Origin: an uncultured Clostridia bacterium
Lineage (GTDB): Bacteria > Bacillota > Clostridia > Christensenellales > Aristaeellaceae
Length of the DNA: 28,321 bases
Assembly: GCA_937874275.1 (NCBI GenBank)
Contig: CALNAU010000035.1
Coordinates: 1 to 28,321 of the forward strand
Direction: 5' to 3'
Shown: one piece after another, positions 1 through 6,603 of the stretch
Position numbering within the stretch: the stretch's first letter is position 1
Layout of the letters: every line of letters begins with the position of its first letter
Position numbers and translations under genes: made by a program
Notes under the pieces: generated by a model
Told to the model about the DNA's origin: nothing
The model's database searches: none
What the model saw: only the letters and a program-made list of their open reading frames with translations

Positions 1-1
1 G

Positions 2-55
2 CAGTTGTTTGAAGGAACGACCATAGCGCGAATCGCTTTTTTCAGCAGGCCCTAG
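2..55 (+). CDS. C-terminal tail of an upstream gene (partial)
   Basis: An open frame enters from the left edge and ends at a TAG at 53-55, reading QLFEGTTIARIAFFSRP. It lies in the same AT-rich stretch and on the same strand as the membrane protein that follows. Seventeen residues are too few to assign a family. It could also be a chance open frame, so confidence is low. Confidence 0.3.
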   Translation, partial: QLFEGTTIARIAFFSRP

Positions 56-133
56 TTATTGATATTATTGTATTTGCCAATGATTGCCTTGAGGCAATTC
101 ACATCGTTGAGATACCATAAACAGCGCCTGTCC

Positions 134-162
134 TTGCCAAGAACTATTGGGAATAGTATATT
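134..162 (+). promoter_or_regulatory. SigA-type promoter for the GT-C-like membrane protein
   Basis: TTGCCA (134-139), a 17-base spacer and TATATT (157-162). Transcription would start near 169, about 30 bases before the GTG start at 201. Confidence 0.6.
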
Positions 163-200
163 GAAGTGGCAATCTGTTCAAGTGAAAGAGGTAAACCAGA

Positions 201-1922
201 GTGACGGAACACAAGCTACAACGTACCAGGATGCCAGAGTATCTAGGGCTCTTGTTTCTATGCTTATGCTTTCTTTTGTTATGCATGGTTTTGTCCGATG
301 CTTCAAAGCACATTCTGGATGGAGATACATCTGGGGAATTGGCTTTGGCAAAGTTGTTAACAAGGGAAAATGCAATCATAAGTAGTAATTGGTACTATTC
401 CACTGAATTGCGTGTGCTAAACACGCAGTTGGTTTATGCGCCACTATTTAGGGTTTTTGAGAATTGGCGCACAGTCCGCACTGTTGGAGCCATTCTTCTC
501 AATATTTTGTTGGTTGCATCATACCTTTTTATGATGAGACAAACAACCGTGAACAAAGCGTCCCGACTCTTCTCCGCGGGTTTATTAATGACGCCGCTGA
601 GCGTTGCGCAAGCCCGAATTATCAATGTACACACATACTATATCCCGCATATTGCAATTGGTTTTTTGCTAATTGGATTAGTGCTAAAATATGCAAGAAA
701 ACCAGCTGAGAATGGTTTGGTAACCATCCTTCTCTTTTTGATACTAAGTTTTTTGAGTGGCCTCGGCGGAATAAGACAATTGATGGTTACCCTCGCTCCT
801 TTAACATTGACCCTAATCATCCGCTCCCTCTTCTGCAAAAACGAAAACACCTCAACTTTGATGCTCGGCACGCTTTCCCTGTTGCGCAATAAAACCTTGT
901 TGCTTAGTATGTATGGGGTTGCCGCCAATATGATTGGCGTTATCGTTAATTTGGCAATATTGAAAAGACTTTATTCTTTCGGCGACCAAATAACCACGTC
1001 TTTCGCCGAGTTCTCACTTCAACGCGGAGTGGATGTGTTCAACTCCTTGTTGCGCCTGTTCGGATTCCGCCAAGGAAGCAGATTATTCTCACAAATGGGC
1101 ATTCTATCCTTAGTTGCTGTTACACTTCTGATACTTTTTTTGTTTTTCTGCATTCGTAGCATGCTTCTCTGTCAACGGGAACGAGAGATTCTCGTTCAGC
1201 ATGCTTCTGCAAATTTTCTCTGGCTCTTTTTTGCTTCTAGTTTCCTTGTTAACACTTTTATTTTTACGCTTACTGATGCCTTCTTTTTTGAGCTATATTA
1301 CCTGCCAGTCATCATTTTTGTTGTTCCCCTTACAGCGACGCTACTGGATATAGAAACCACTCCTGCGAAAGGATATCAAAGGCTTATCGGTTGGTTTGTT
1401 GCGGCCAGTATACTTGTTGGCGGACTGTATAACATTCACTTTCTAACGCAACGTCCACGAGCGGGAAGTATTACCAAGTATGGTGGCCTGACCTATGACA
1501 ACATTAATTTGGCGGACGATCTAAGACCCGCATTAGAGTTCATCGAAATGAATGGCTATTGTTATGGGTATGCTACATTTTGGCATGCCAATGTCATCAG
1601 GGAACTGAGCAATGGAAATATAGTCTGCACAGGTATTCATTTCCCCGAAGTAACAATTTACCCCTGGCTATTAGAGAAAAAGGAAGCAGAGCCAATGTTG
1701 GATCGAGGACCGAGTTTTCTACTTCTCAGTACTGAGGAGTACCGCAGAAACCCTAACCATGCGCTTTATCAACGCACAATTGCACCAGTAATGAGCTCGA
1801 CCAATCCAAATGACACGAATCACAATGGGCAAGGCGGCATGGTTTCTTATTCCGACCGGTCTTTTGTGGTCATCGTATTTGAGGATGATAATGAAGTTCA
1901 ACAAATGCTTCACAATCGATAA
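201..1922 (+). CDS. Polytopic membrane protein, GT-C-like glycosyltransferase candidate
   Basis: 573 residues with a GTG start preceded by a purine-rich AAAGAGGT about 8 bases upstream. After a short charged N-terminus there is a hydrophobic segment (about 14-31), then an extracytoplasmic loop with acidic DGD (40-42) and an NWYY/VLNTQLVYAPLF stretch. Many further membrane segments follow, and a soluble C-terminal domain begins near residue 413. This layout (first helix, acidic motif in the first loop, many helices, soluble tail) is that of GT-C enzymes, which use polyprenyl-phosphate sugars to glycosylate cell-surface polymers. I infer that role from topology only; no specific family is recognised. 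Base composition is clearly lower in G+C than in the rest of the window, as is common for surface polysaccharide loci and transferred DNA. Confidence 0.7.
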   Translation: MTEHKLQRTRMPEYLGLLFLCLCFLLLCMVLSDASKHILDGDTSGELALAKLLTRENAIISSNWYYSTELRVLNTQLVYAPLFRVFENWRTVRTVGAILLNILLVASYLFMMRQTTVNKASRLFSAGLLMTPLSVAQARIINVHTYYIPHIAIGFLLIGLVLKYARKPAENGLVTILLFLILSFLSGLGGIRQLMVTLAPLTLTLIIRSLFCKNENTSTLMLGTLSLLRNKTLLLSMYGVAANMIGVIVNLAILKRLYSFGDQITTSFAEFSLQRGVDVFNSLLRLFGFRQGSRLFSQMGILSLVAVTLLILFLFFCIRSMLLCQREREILVQHASANFLWLFFASSFLVNTFIFTLTDAFFFELYYLPVIIFVVPLTATLLDIETTPAKGYQRLIGWFVAASILVGGLYNIHFLTQRPRAGSITKYGGLTYDNINLADDLRPALEFIEMNGYCYGYATFWHANVIRELSNGNIVCTGIHFPEVTIYPWLLEKKEAEPMLDRGPSFLLLSTEEYRRNPNHALYQRTIAPVMSSTNPNDTNHNGQGGMVSYSDRSFVVIVFEDDNEVQQMLHNR

Positions 1923-2120
1923 TAAGTGCCAGTTAGAAGTTGAGTACATACTTTGTAAGTAAATTCAGCCATCATAGAAATATATTTTAGATTAACGTAA
2001 ATTTTCGTCATCACAGTTGCTCAAATGCTTTTGCCGGATTCGCTCTATATACTACAACTGGGATAAAAGCATTATTCCAACATTGGATTAATAGAAGCGA
2101 TTATTGTACGCAGGATTCGA

Positions 2121-2150
2121 AAAGGCCGCCCCATATTGGAGGCGGCCTTT
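2121..2150 (-). terminator. Intrinsic terminator after rplT
   Basis: A 10-bp inverted repeat (2121-2130 with 2141-2150; arm AAAGGCCGCC) is followed on the minus strand by TTTT. It closes the infC-rpmI-rplT operon and sits at the edge of the AT-rich region. The T-tract is short. Confidence 0.75.
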
Positions 2151-2166
2151 GGGGTAAGTGGGGGCG

Positions 2167-2520
2167 TTATTTTGCGCCCTTCACCATATCAGCCAGCTGG
2201 GCAAAGCCCTGGGCATCATTAACAGCCATATCGGCCAGCATCTTGCGGTTCACTTCCACCTGCAGCTTTTTGAGGCCGTTGATCAGCGTGGAGTAGTTGA
2301 GGCCGTTGATGTGGGCGGCCGCGTTGATGCGGGTGATCCACAGGCGGCGGAAATCGCGCTTGCGCAGCTTGCGCCCGATGTAGGCGTAGCGCAGCGAGCG
2401 GCGCACCTGCTCGCTGGCGGCGCGGTACTGCTTGGACTTGCTGCCATAGTAGCCCTTGGCCAGCTTCAGATACTTGCGGCGTTTTTTATGGGCGTTGACT
2501 GCCCTCTTGACACGTGCCAT
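2167..2520 (-). CDS. rplT: 50S ribosomal protein L20
   Basis: 117 residues, the normal length for bL20. It begins MARVKRAVNAHKKRRK and contains the GYYGSKSKQYR and YAYIGRKLRKRDFRRLWI blocks typical of the family. bL20 binds 23S rRNA early in 50S assembly; in Bacillota and Enterobacteria it also represses its own operon by binding the leader RNA. It is the last gene of the infC-rpmI-rplT operon, 27 bases after rpmI, with a GGAGG ribosome binding site before the ATG and a hairpin terminator after it. Confidence 0.98.
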   Translation of the reverse strand: MARVKRAVNAHKKRRKYLKLAKGYYGSKSKQYRAASEQVRRSLRYAYIGRKLRKRDFRRLWITRINAAAHINGLNYSTLINGLKKLQVEVNRKMLADMAVNDAQGFAQLADMVKGAK

Positions 2521-2547
2521 GAGATATTCCCTCCTATTACGGCCTGT

Positions 2548-2745
2548 TTACTTTGAAATCAAGGAACGGATGGTCGCGGCCTCCGCCTTGTTGGTCAGGA
2601 TGCCGCCCATACGCAACTGGCGCTGACGCTTGGTCACCTTCTTGGTCAGAATGTGGTTGCGGTTCATCTTCCTATGTTTCACCAGGCCGCTTTTCGTCAG
2701 GGAAAAACGCTTGGATGCGCCGCGATGGGATTTTTGCTTGGGCAT
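2548..2745 (-). CDS. rpmI: 50S ribosomal protein L35
   Basis: 65 residues, the usual size of bL35, very basic, starting MPKQKSHRGASKRFSLTKSG and containing HRKMNRNHILTKK. It is a structural protein of the large subunit. It lies 27 bases after infC and 27 bases before rplT, the conserved bacterial order. A GGAGG site lies 8 bases before the ATG. Confidence 0.98.
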   Translation of the reverse strand: MPKQKSHRGASKRFSLTKSGLVKHRKMNRNHILTKKVTKRQRQLRMGGILTNKAEAATIRSLISK

Positions 2746-2772
2746 GGAAAAGTTCCTCCTTCCGGTTCATCA

Positions 2773-3348
2773 TCAGGGCTGCGGTGTGGCTGCCTCGTTC
2801 TGTTGGGGTTTGGCACCGCGCTCTACCTTGGTGTTTTTTTCGGTCTTGGGGGCCAAGATCATAATCATATGCCTGCCCTCCAGCAGCGGTCTGCGCTCGA
2901 CCACCGCGATGTCCTTGGTGCGCTCGGCAAAGTCGTTCATCACCTTCAGGCCGATTTCCGAGTGGGTAATCTGCCTGCCGCGAAAGCGGATGGTAACCTT
3001 GACCTTGTCGCCGGCATTGAGGAACTTGATCGCGTTTCTGGCCTTGACCAGCACGTCATTCTCCTCGATGGTGGCAGAGAGCTGCACTTCCTTGAGGGAG
3101 ACGGTTTTCTGGTTCTTGCGCATCTCCTTCTCGCGTTTGGACTGTTCGAAGCGGTGCTTGTCGTAGTCCATCAGCTTGCAGACAGGGGGCTTGGCGTTGG
3201 GGACAATCTGCACCAGATCCAGCCGCTGGTCTTCGGCCAGCTGCATGGCGGCCTGCGTGGGCATGATGCCCAGCTGCGCGCCGTCAGCGCCGATGACGCG
3301 AACCTCTCTGTCGCGAATGTCCTCGTTGATCCTTAGCTCGTGATTGAT
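2773..3348 (-). CDS. infC: Translation initiation factor IF-3, probable AUC start
   Basis: IF-3 keeps 30S subunits free and proofreads the start codon and initiator tRNA. The frame stays open upstream of the first ATG (3262-3264) through the conserved N-terminal block INEDIRDREVRVIGADG, which an ATG start would lose. The only well-placed ribosome binding site is GGAGG nine bases before an ATC codon at 3346-3348, giving 191 residues, close to family length. No ATG, GTG or TTG lies between that site and the conserved block. Rare start codons (AUU in E. coli, AUC in Myxococcus) are a known infC trait that lets IF-3 repress its own translation. Conserved segments include KPPVCKLMDYDKHRFEQ and the IRFRGRQITH region in the C-terminal domain. 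First gene of the operon, behind an attenuator. Confidence 0.95.
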   Translation of the reverse strand: MNHELRINEDIRDREVRVIGADGAQLGIMPTQAAMQLAEDQRLDLVQIVPNAKPPVCKLMDYDKHRFEQSKREKEMRKNQKTVSLKEVQLSATIEENDVLVKARNAIKFLNAGDKVKVTIRFRGRQITHSEIGLKVMNDFAERTKDIAVVERRPLLEGRHMIMILAPKTEKNTKVERGAKPQQNEAATPQP

Positions 3349-3473
3349 GTCCTTTCACCTCCGGAAAAATAAAATTGGCGGGCATTGCTACCCGCCAATC
3401 ATGGTGATTTGGTGTTTGGTTACCTTGAAGAACGAATCCGCAAGGTGAGAAGCGGGCGCTTCTGCTTTACGCA
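3349..3473 (-). promoter_or_regulatory. Structured infC leader, candidate L20-type leader RNA
   Basis: About 125 bases lie between the promoter and infC. They contain a GAAGC/GCTTC stem-loop (around 3449-3462), a second stem ACCTTG/CAAGGT (3422-3427 with 3441-3446), and then an 8-bp hairpin with a T-rich tail just before the ribosome binding site. In many Bacillota this operon is controlled by L20 binding a leader that ends in a terminator. The position and overall form fit; a covariance match to the L20 leader model has not been made. Confidence 0.65.
3365..3398 (-). terminator. Leader terminator (attenuator) before infC
   Basis: A perfect 8-bp inverted repeat (3375-3382 with 3391-3398, arm TTGGCGGG, 8-base loop) is followed on the minus strand by TTTTATTTTT. 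It ends only a few bases before the infC ribosome binding site. A strong intrinsic terminator between promoter and first gene suggests control by premature termination. Confidence 0.85.
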
Positions 3474-3479
3474 ATGTTT

Positions 3480-3509
3480 ATCATACATCAAAGCGCCCAT
3501 TGCTGTCAA
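3480..3509 (-). promoter_or_regulatory. SigA-type promoter of infC-rpmI-rplT
   Basis: Minus strand: TTGACA (3504-3509), an 18-base spacer and TATGAT (3480-3485). Predicted start near 3473, giving a leader of about 125 bases. Confidence 0.8.
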
Positions 3510-3530
3510 GGGTTTTCGCGCAAGTTGCGG

Positions 3531-3561
3531 GGAAAACCGGGCAACTTGTCAGAACTTGCCC
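3531..3561 (-). terminator. Probable terminator after the secreted foldase gene
   Basis: GGGCAA (3539-3544) pairs with TTGCCC (3556-3561); beyond a mismatch two more pairs form. On the minus strand it is followed by GGTTTTCC. It begins two bases after the stop codon of the foldase gene and separates it from the infC promoter. Confidence 0.55.
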
Positions 3562-3562
3562 A

Positions 3563-5017
3563 TCAGCCCGCCGGGTTCTCGCCGTTGGGGGCTTCGGTGG
3601 CTTCGGGGCTGTCGCCCTCGGGCACGGCCTGCAGGCCTTCCAGCTCGGGCTGGTCATCGGCGGGCTCGGCGGCCTTGGCGGCATCCGTGGCGGCTTGGAT
3701 GGCTTCCTCGTTGTAGACGATGGGGTATTCCGTCTCCCAGGTGGCCATGGCCTCGGTGAAGGCGGTATTCTCGCGCACAGCGCGCAGATAGTCGGTAATC
3801 TCGGTGCGGATGGCGTCGGTCATCACCAGGCCGGAGGGCACATCGCGCAGGTACTTAAGGATGTGGATGCCGCTGGTGCCCAGCACCGGGTCGCTCACAT
3901 CGCCCACCTGCTGCATCTTGTCGGAGAAGGCGGCCGCGGTGAACACGGGATCCCAGATGACGGACTCGCGGTTGACGTTGTAGCCCTGGGCCAGGTGGGT
4001 GGCATCCTGCATGCCGGGATCCTGGCCGTACTCCTGGATAAGGGCCTCAAAGCTCTCGCCGTTGGCAATCCTGCCATAGATGGCGTCTATGTCGGCCTTG
4101 CGGGAGTCGATGGCAGCCTGGCGGGCTTCGTTCACCATCTGCTGGGTCACGGGCTCGGCGGGCACCTGGGTGGCTGTAGCTGTGGGCTCGGCGCTCTGTT
4201 CGGCCCCTGCCTCCGGCTGCGTCATCTCGCTGCCTTCGTCGCTCTGCTGCTCCTCATAGGTGGATTGCAGGCGGTTGTAGGTCTCCAACAGCTCGGGGTC
4301 GGGCTGCAGCAAAATGTGAATGATGCCGCGATAGCCTTCGGGCGTGTACCAGCTGGGCTGCTGGTTGAAGTAGGTGTTGTATTCATAGGCCATGATGTTG
4401 TTTTCGTAGTTCTGCTGATAGGCGGCGCCAAACTGCTCAAAGGCCGCCTGAATCTCTTCCTCAGTGGGCTGATAGTCGCCCACCAGGTGCGCGGTCAGCC
4501 GGTCGATGGCGGCGCGCTGGCGGAAGTTGCTGGTCAGCGTCTCCAGGGAGTAGTTCTGGGCGGCGTAGAACTCCACCGCCTGCTGGCGCAGCTGGGCGCG
4601 GGCTTCCTCGGTATCCTCAGGCAGGTAGTAGCTTACATAGCTGTCCAGCCCCTCGTTCCACTGCGCCTCGGCCTCAGCCTGGAAGGAGGCCTCCTCCTCA
4701 GGGGTGTACTGGTCAAAGCCCATGTCCTTGATCTTCTGCTGCAGCATGTGCTGCTGCACCACGAACTGCGTCGCCTGACGGTAGTCTGTGGCCTCGGTGA
4801 TGTAGTTGGTAATCTGCGGCAGGATGACATCCACCTCGCTCTTGAGGATGTCCACGCCGTTGAAGGTGGCCAGCACCGGCACATCGGCTGGGGCCGCGCT
4901 TTCCTGAACGGGGGTCACGCTCTCCTGAGCGGGCGCTGCGCTCTCCTGCGCGAGAGCGGCGATACCGCTGAGGGCCAGCATGCCGACCAGCAGCAGGGCA
5001 ATGATTTTCTTGAACAT
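3563..5017 (-). CDS. Secreted PrsA/SurA-like peptidyl-prolyl isomerase
   Basis: 484 residues. Signal peptide 1-23 (basic MFKK, hydrophobic core, ALA-Q cleavage site) with no lipobox cysteine, unlike classical lipidated PrsA. A 21-residue tandem repeat follows, then an N-terminal chaperone-like helical region (about 46-225). The parvulin-type rotamase domain runs from about 229 to 393: it opens with YRGIIHILLQ, continues after an insertion with IANGESFEALIQEYG, and ends with GTSGIHILKYL. The strand after GIIHILLQ is separated from the first helix by about 50 acidic, Glu/Gln/Thr-rich residues (241-292). A low-complexity Ala/Glu/Pro tail ends the protein. Such foldases assist folding of exported proteins outside the membrane. 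It is a single gene with its own promoter and terminator. Confidence 0.85.
   Translation of the reverse strand: MFKKIIALLLVGMLALSGIAALAQESAAPAQESVTPVQESAAPADVPVLATFNGVDILKSEVDVILPQITNYITEATDYRQATQFVVQQHMLQQKIKDMGFDQYTPEEEASFQAEAEAQWNEGLDSYVSYYLPEDTEEARAQLRQQAVEFYAAQNYSLETLTSNFRQRAAIDRLTAHLVGDYQPTEEEIQAAFEQFGAAYQQNYENNIMAYEYNTYFNQQPSWYTPEGYRGIIHILLQPDPELLETYNRLQSTYEEQQSDEGSEMTQPEAGAEQSAEPTATATQVPAEPVTQQMVNEARQAAIDSRKADIDAIYGRIANGESFEALIQEYGQDPGMQDATHLAQGYNVNRESVIWDPVFTAAAFSDKMQQVGDVSDPVLGTSGIHILKYLRDVPSGLVMTDAIRTEITDYLRAVRENTAFTEAMATWETEYPIVYNEEAIQAATDAAKAAEPADDQPELEGLQAVPEGDSPEATEAPNGENPAG
4886..4948 (-). repeat. Three 21-bp tandem repeats in the foldase gene
   Basis: Residues 24-44 of the foldase are three 7-residue units (QESAAPA, QESVTPV, QESAAPA), each coded by 21 bases with a few differences. 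They sit directly after the signal peptide and look like a spacer that expanded by slippage. Confidence 0.8.
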
Positions 5018-5061
5018 GTTGCTTCCTTCCTTACGCTCCCGATCAAGTCGGGTAATGGTTT

Positions 5062-5091
5062 ATTATCGCATAGCGCCACCGCCCTTGGCAA
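5062..5091 (-). promoter_or_regulatory. Promoter of the foldase gene
   Basis: Minus strand: TTGCCA (5086-5091), an 18-base spacer ending in TGC, and GATAAT (5062-5067), so the -10 is of the extended TGn type. It lies about 45 bases before the ATG. Confidence 0.65.
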
Positions 5092-5142
5092 GGAAAGCGG
5101 CGCGAATACCCCTGATTTAACACCTTGTACATATTGCCGTCA

Positions 5143-6543
5143 TCAGCGCAGCACCGCGATGTGCGTTGGCGCATGCTTGCTGCGGGTTGTGAGCAGGGGG
5201 CCTTCGCCCATGCCGGTTAATGCCTCGGCGGATAGCCGCTCCCCCGGTACCGCCAGCGGCACACCGGGCGGGTAGCAAATGGCATACTCCGCACATACGC
5301 GCCCCTGGGCCTCCCGCATTGGCACCAGCTGCCAGGGCAATGCCAGCGCCTCGCCGGGCGTCATCACCGCCTCCGGTTGGGGCAGCGTGCCCTTATGCCG
5401 CATCGGCGCTTCGCACAACCCCTTATCCACCTCCCGCAGCGCCGCGGCCAGGCGCAGCAAGGTGTCCGCTGTATCCCCCATGCCGGTCATGGCCAGGGCA
5501 GTGTTGGGCCCCGCGGCCTCCAGGTCGATGCCATACCGCGTACGCAGCGTATCGTGCAGCGCGTAGCCCGTGATGTCCGTCCCCGCGCAGGAGAGCATCA
5601 GCTTGCCCGGGTCCATGCCCCAAACAACCTCCTGCGCAATCGCCGGGGTGAGCAGCCGCAGTTGCCGCAGCGCTGCTGTCCGTTCCGCAAACGCTTCCAG
5701 CGCCTGCCGCCATGTGGCAAACAACGGCGGCCCCTCTTGCTCCAGCAGCCGCAGGCAGCCATCGATGGAAGCCATCAACAGGTAGGATGGGCTGCTTGTC
5801 TGAAACACATCCAGCTGCTCGGCCAGGGCCTCGCCCACGGCCTCTGTGGCGGCATGCGCCAGGCCGGTCTGGGTGAGGGAGGGCAGCGTCTTGTGCAGGC
5901 TGTGCACCACGATGTCAGCGCCGCAGGCCACCGCGCCCTCGGGGAATCCCCCGCCGAGCCCCAGGTGTGCGCCGTGGGCCGCGTCCACCAGCACCCGTAT
6001 CCCCGCTTCGTGAGCCAAATTGACCAGCCGGGGCAGGTCGCTGAGGATGCCTTCGTATCCAGGGCAGGTCAGCACCAACAGCCGGGCATCCGGGTGCGCG
6101 GCCAGCGCGGTGCGCAGCAGGTCGGGCGTTACCGATCCCCAGGCGTCAAACCCGGGTACTTGTGGCGGGTACAGGTAGGCGGGGGTCAGCCCGCACAGCG
6201 CCACGCCATGGTAGACCGACAGGTGGCTGCCCCGCTGCATCAGCACCTTGTCGCCCGGGCGGGTCAGCGCGCGCATACCGGCCAGAATGCCCGCCGTGCT
6301 GCCGCCCACCAGGTAGAAGCTGCGCGCGGCGCCCCACAGCCGGGCCGCCCGCGCCATGCCCTCCCGCAAGATTCCCTCCGGCGCGTGCAGGTTGTCAAAG
6401 CCCTCTATCTCCGTGATATCCAAATCGGCCCGCAACGCGCGCAGGTACGGCGCCAGGTCAGCCTGCCGCTTGTGCCCGGGCATGTGCATGGGCAGCCTGC
6501 CGGGCAGTTCACGGGCCAATTTGTCATACAGGGAGTCGGTCAT
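5143..6543 (-). CDS. PLP-dependent Orn/Lys/Arg decarboxylase family protein
   Basis: 466 residues. It starts with the family hallmark LPMHMPGHKR (17-26), then the DITEIEGFDNLHAPEG block. The fold-type I core has GGSTAGILAGMRA (80-92), the PLP-ring aspartate in VDAAHGAH (D187), and the cofactor lysine in HSLHKTLPSLTQTG (K218). It lacks the N-terminal wing domain of the large enterobacterial decarboxylases and matches the short Bacillota form (SpeA/YaaO-like). These enzymes remove the alpha-carboxyl group from arginine, lysine or ornithine to give agmatine, cadaverine or putrescine; the substrate cannot be read from the sequence. AAGGAG lies 4 bases before the ATG, just after the terminator of the upstream transpeptidase gene. 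No polyamine gene is adjacent. Confidence 0.9.
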   Translation of the reverse strand: MTDSLYDKLARELPGRLPMHMPGHKRQADLAPYLRALRADLDITEIEGFDNLHAPEGILREGMARAARLWGAARSFYLVGGSTAGILAGMRALTRPGDKVLMQRGSHLSVYHGVALCGLTPAYLYPPQVPGFDAWGSVTPDLLRTALAAHPDARLLVLTCPGYEGILSDLPRLVNLAHEAGIRVLVDAAHGAHLGLGGGFPEGAVACGADIVVHSLHKTLPSLTQTGLAHAATEAVGEALAEQLDVFQTSSPSYLLMASIDGCLRLLEQEGPPLFATWRQALEAFAERTAALRQLRLLTPAIAQEVVWGMDPGKLMLSCAGTDITGYALHDTLRTRYGIDLEAAGPNTALAMTGMGDTADTLLRLAAALREVDKGLCEAPMRHKGTLPQPEAVMTPGEALALPWQLVPMREAQGRVCAEYAICYPPGVPLAVPGERLSAEALTGMGEGPLLTTRSKHAPTHIAVLR

Positions 6544-6555
6544 GGTGCTCCTTAT

Positions 6556-6588
6556 AAAACGCGTGCCGAAACGCTTGTCTCGGCACGC
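6556..6588 (-). terminator. Intrinsic terminator between transpeptidase and decarboxylase genes
   Basis: A 9-bp inverted repeat (6561-6569 with 6580-6588, arm GCGTGCCGA, 10-base loop) is followed on the minus strand by GTTTTAT, immediately before the AAGGAG site of the decarboxylase. The decarboxylase would depend on readthrough unless it has a promoter I cannot see. Confidence 0.75.
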
Positions 6589-6603
6589 GGGTTGCGATGC
6601 GGT

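Noticed and set aside
2024..2091. Terminator after the AT-rich membrane protein gene
   Set aside because: The 9-bp arms are AT-rich, about 50 bases apart, and no T-run follows.
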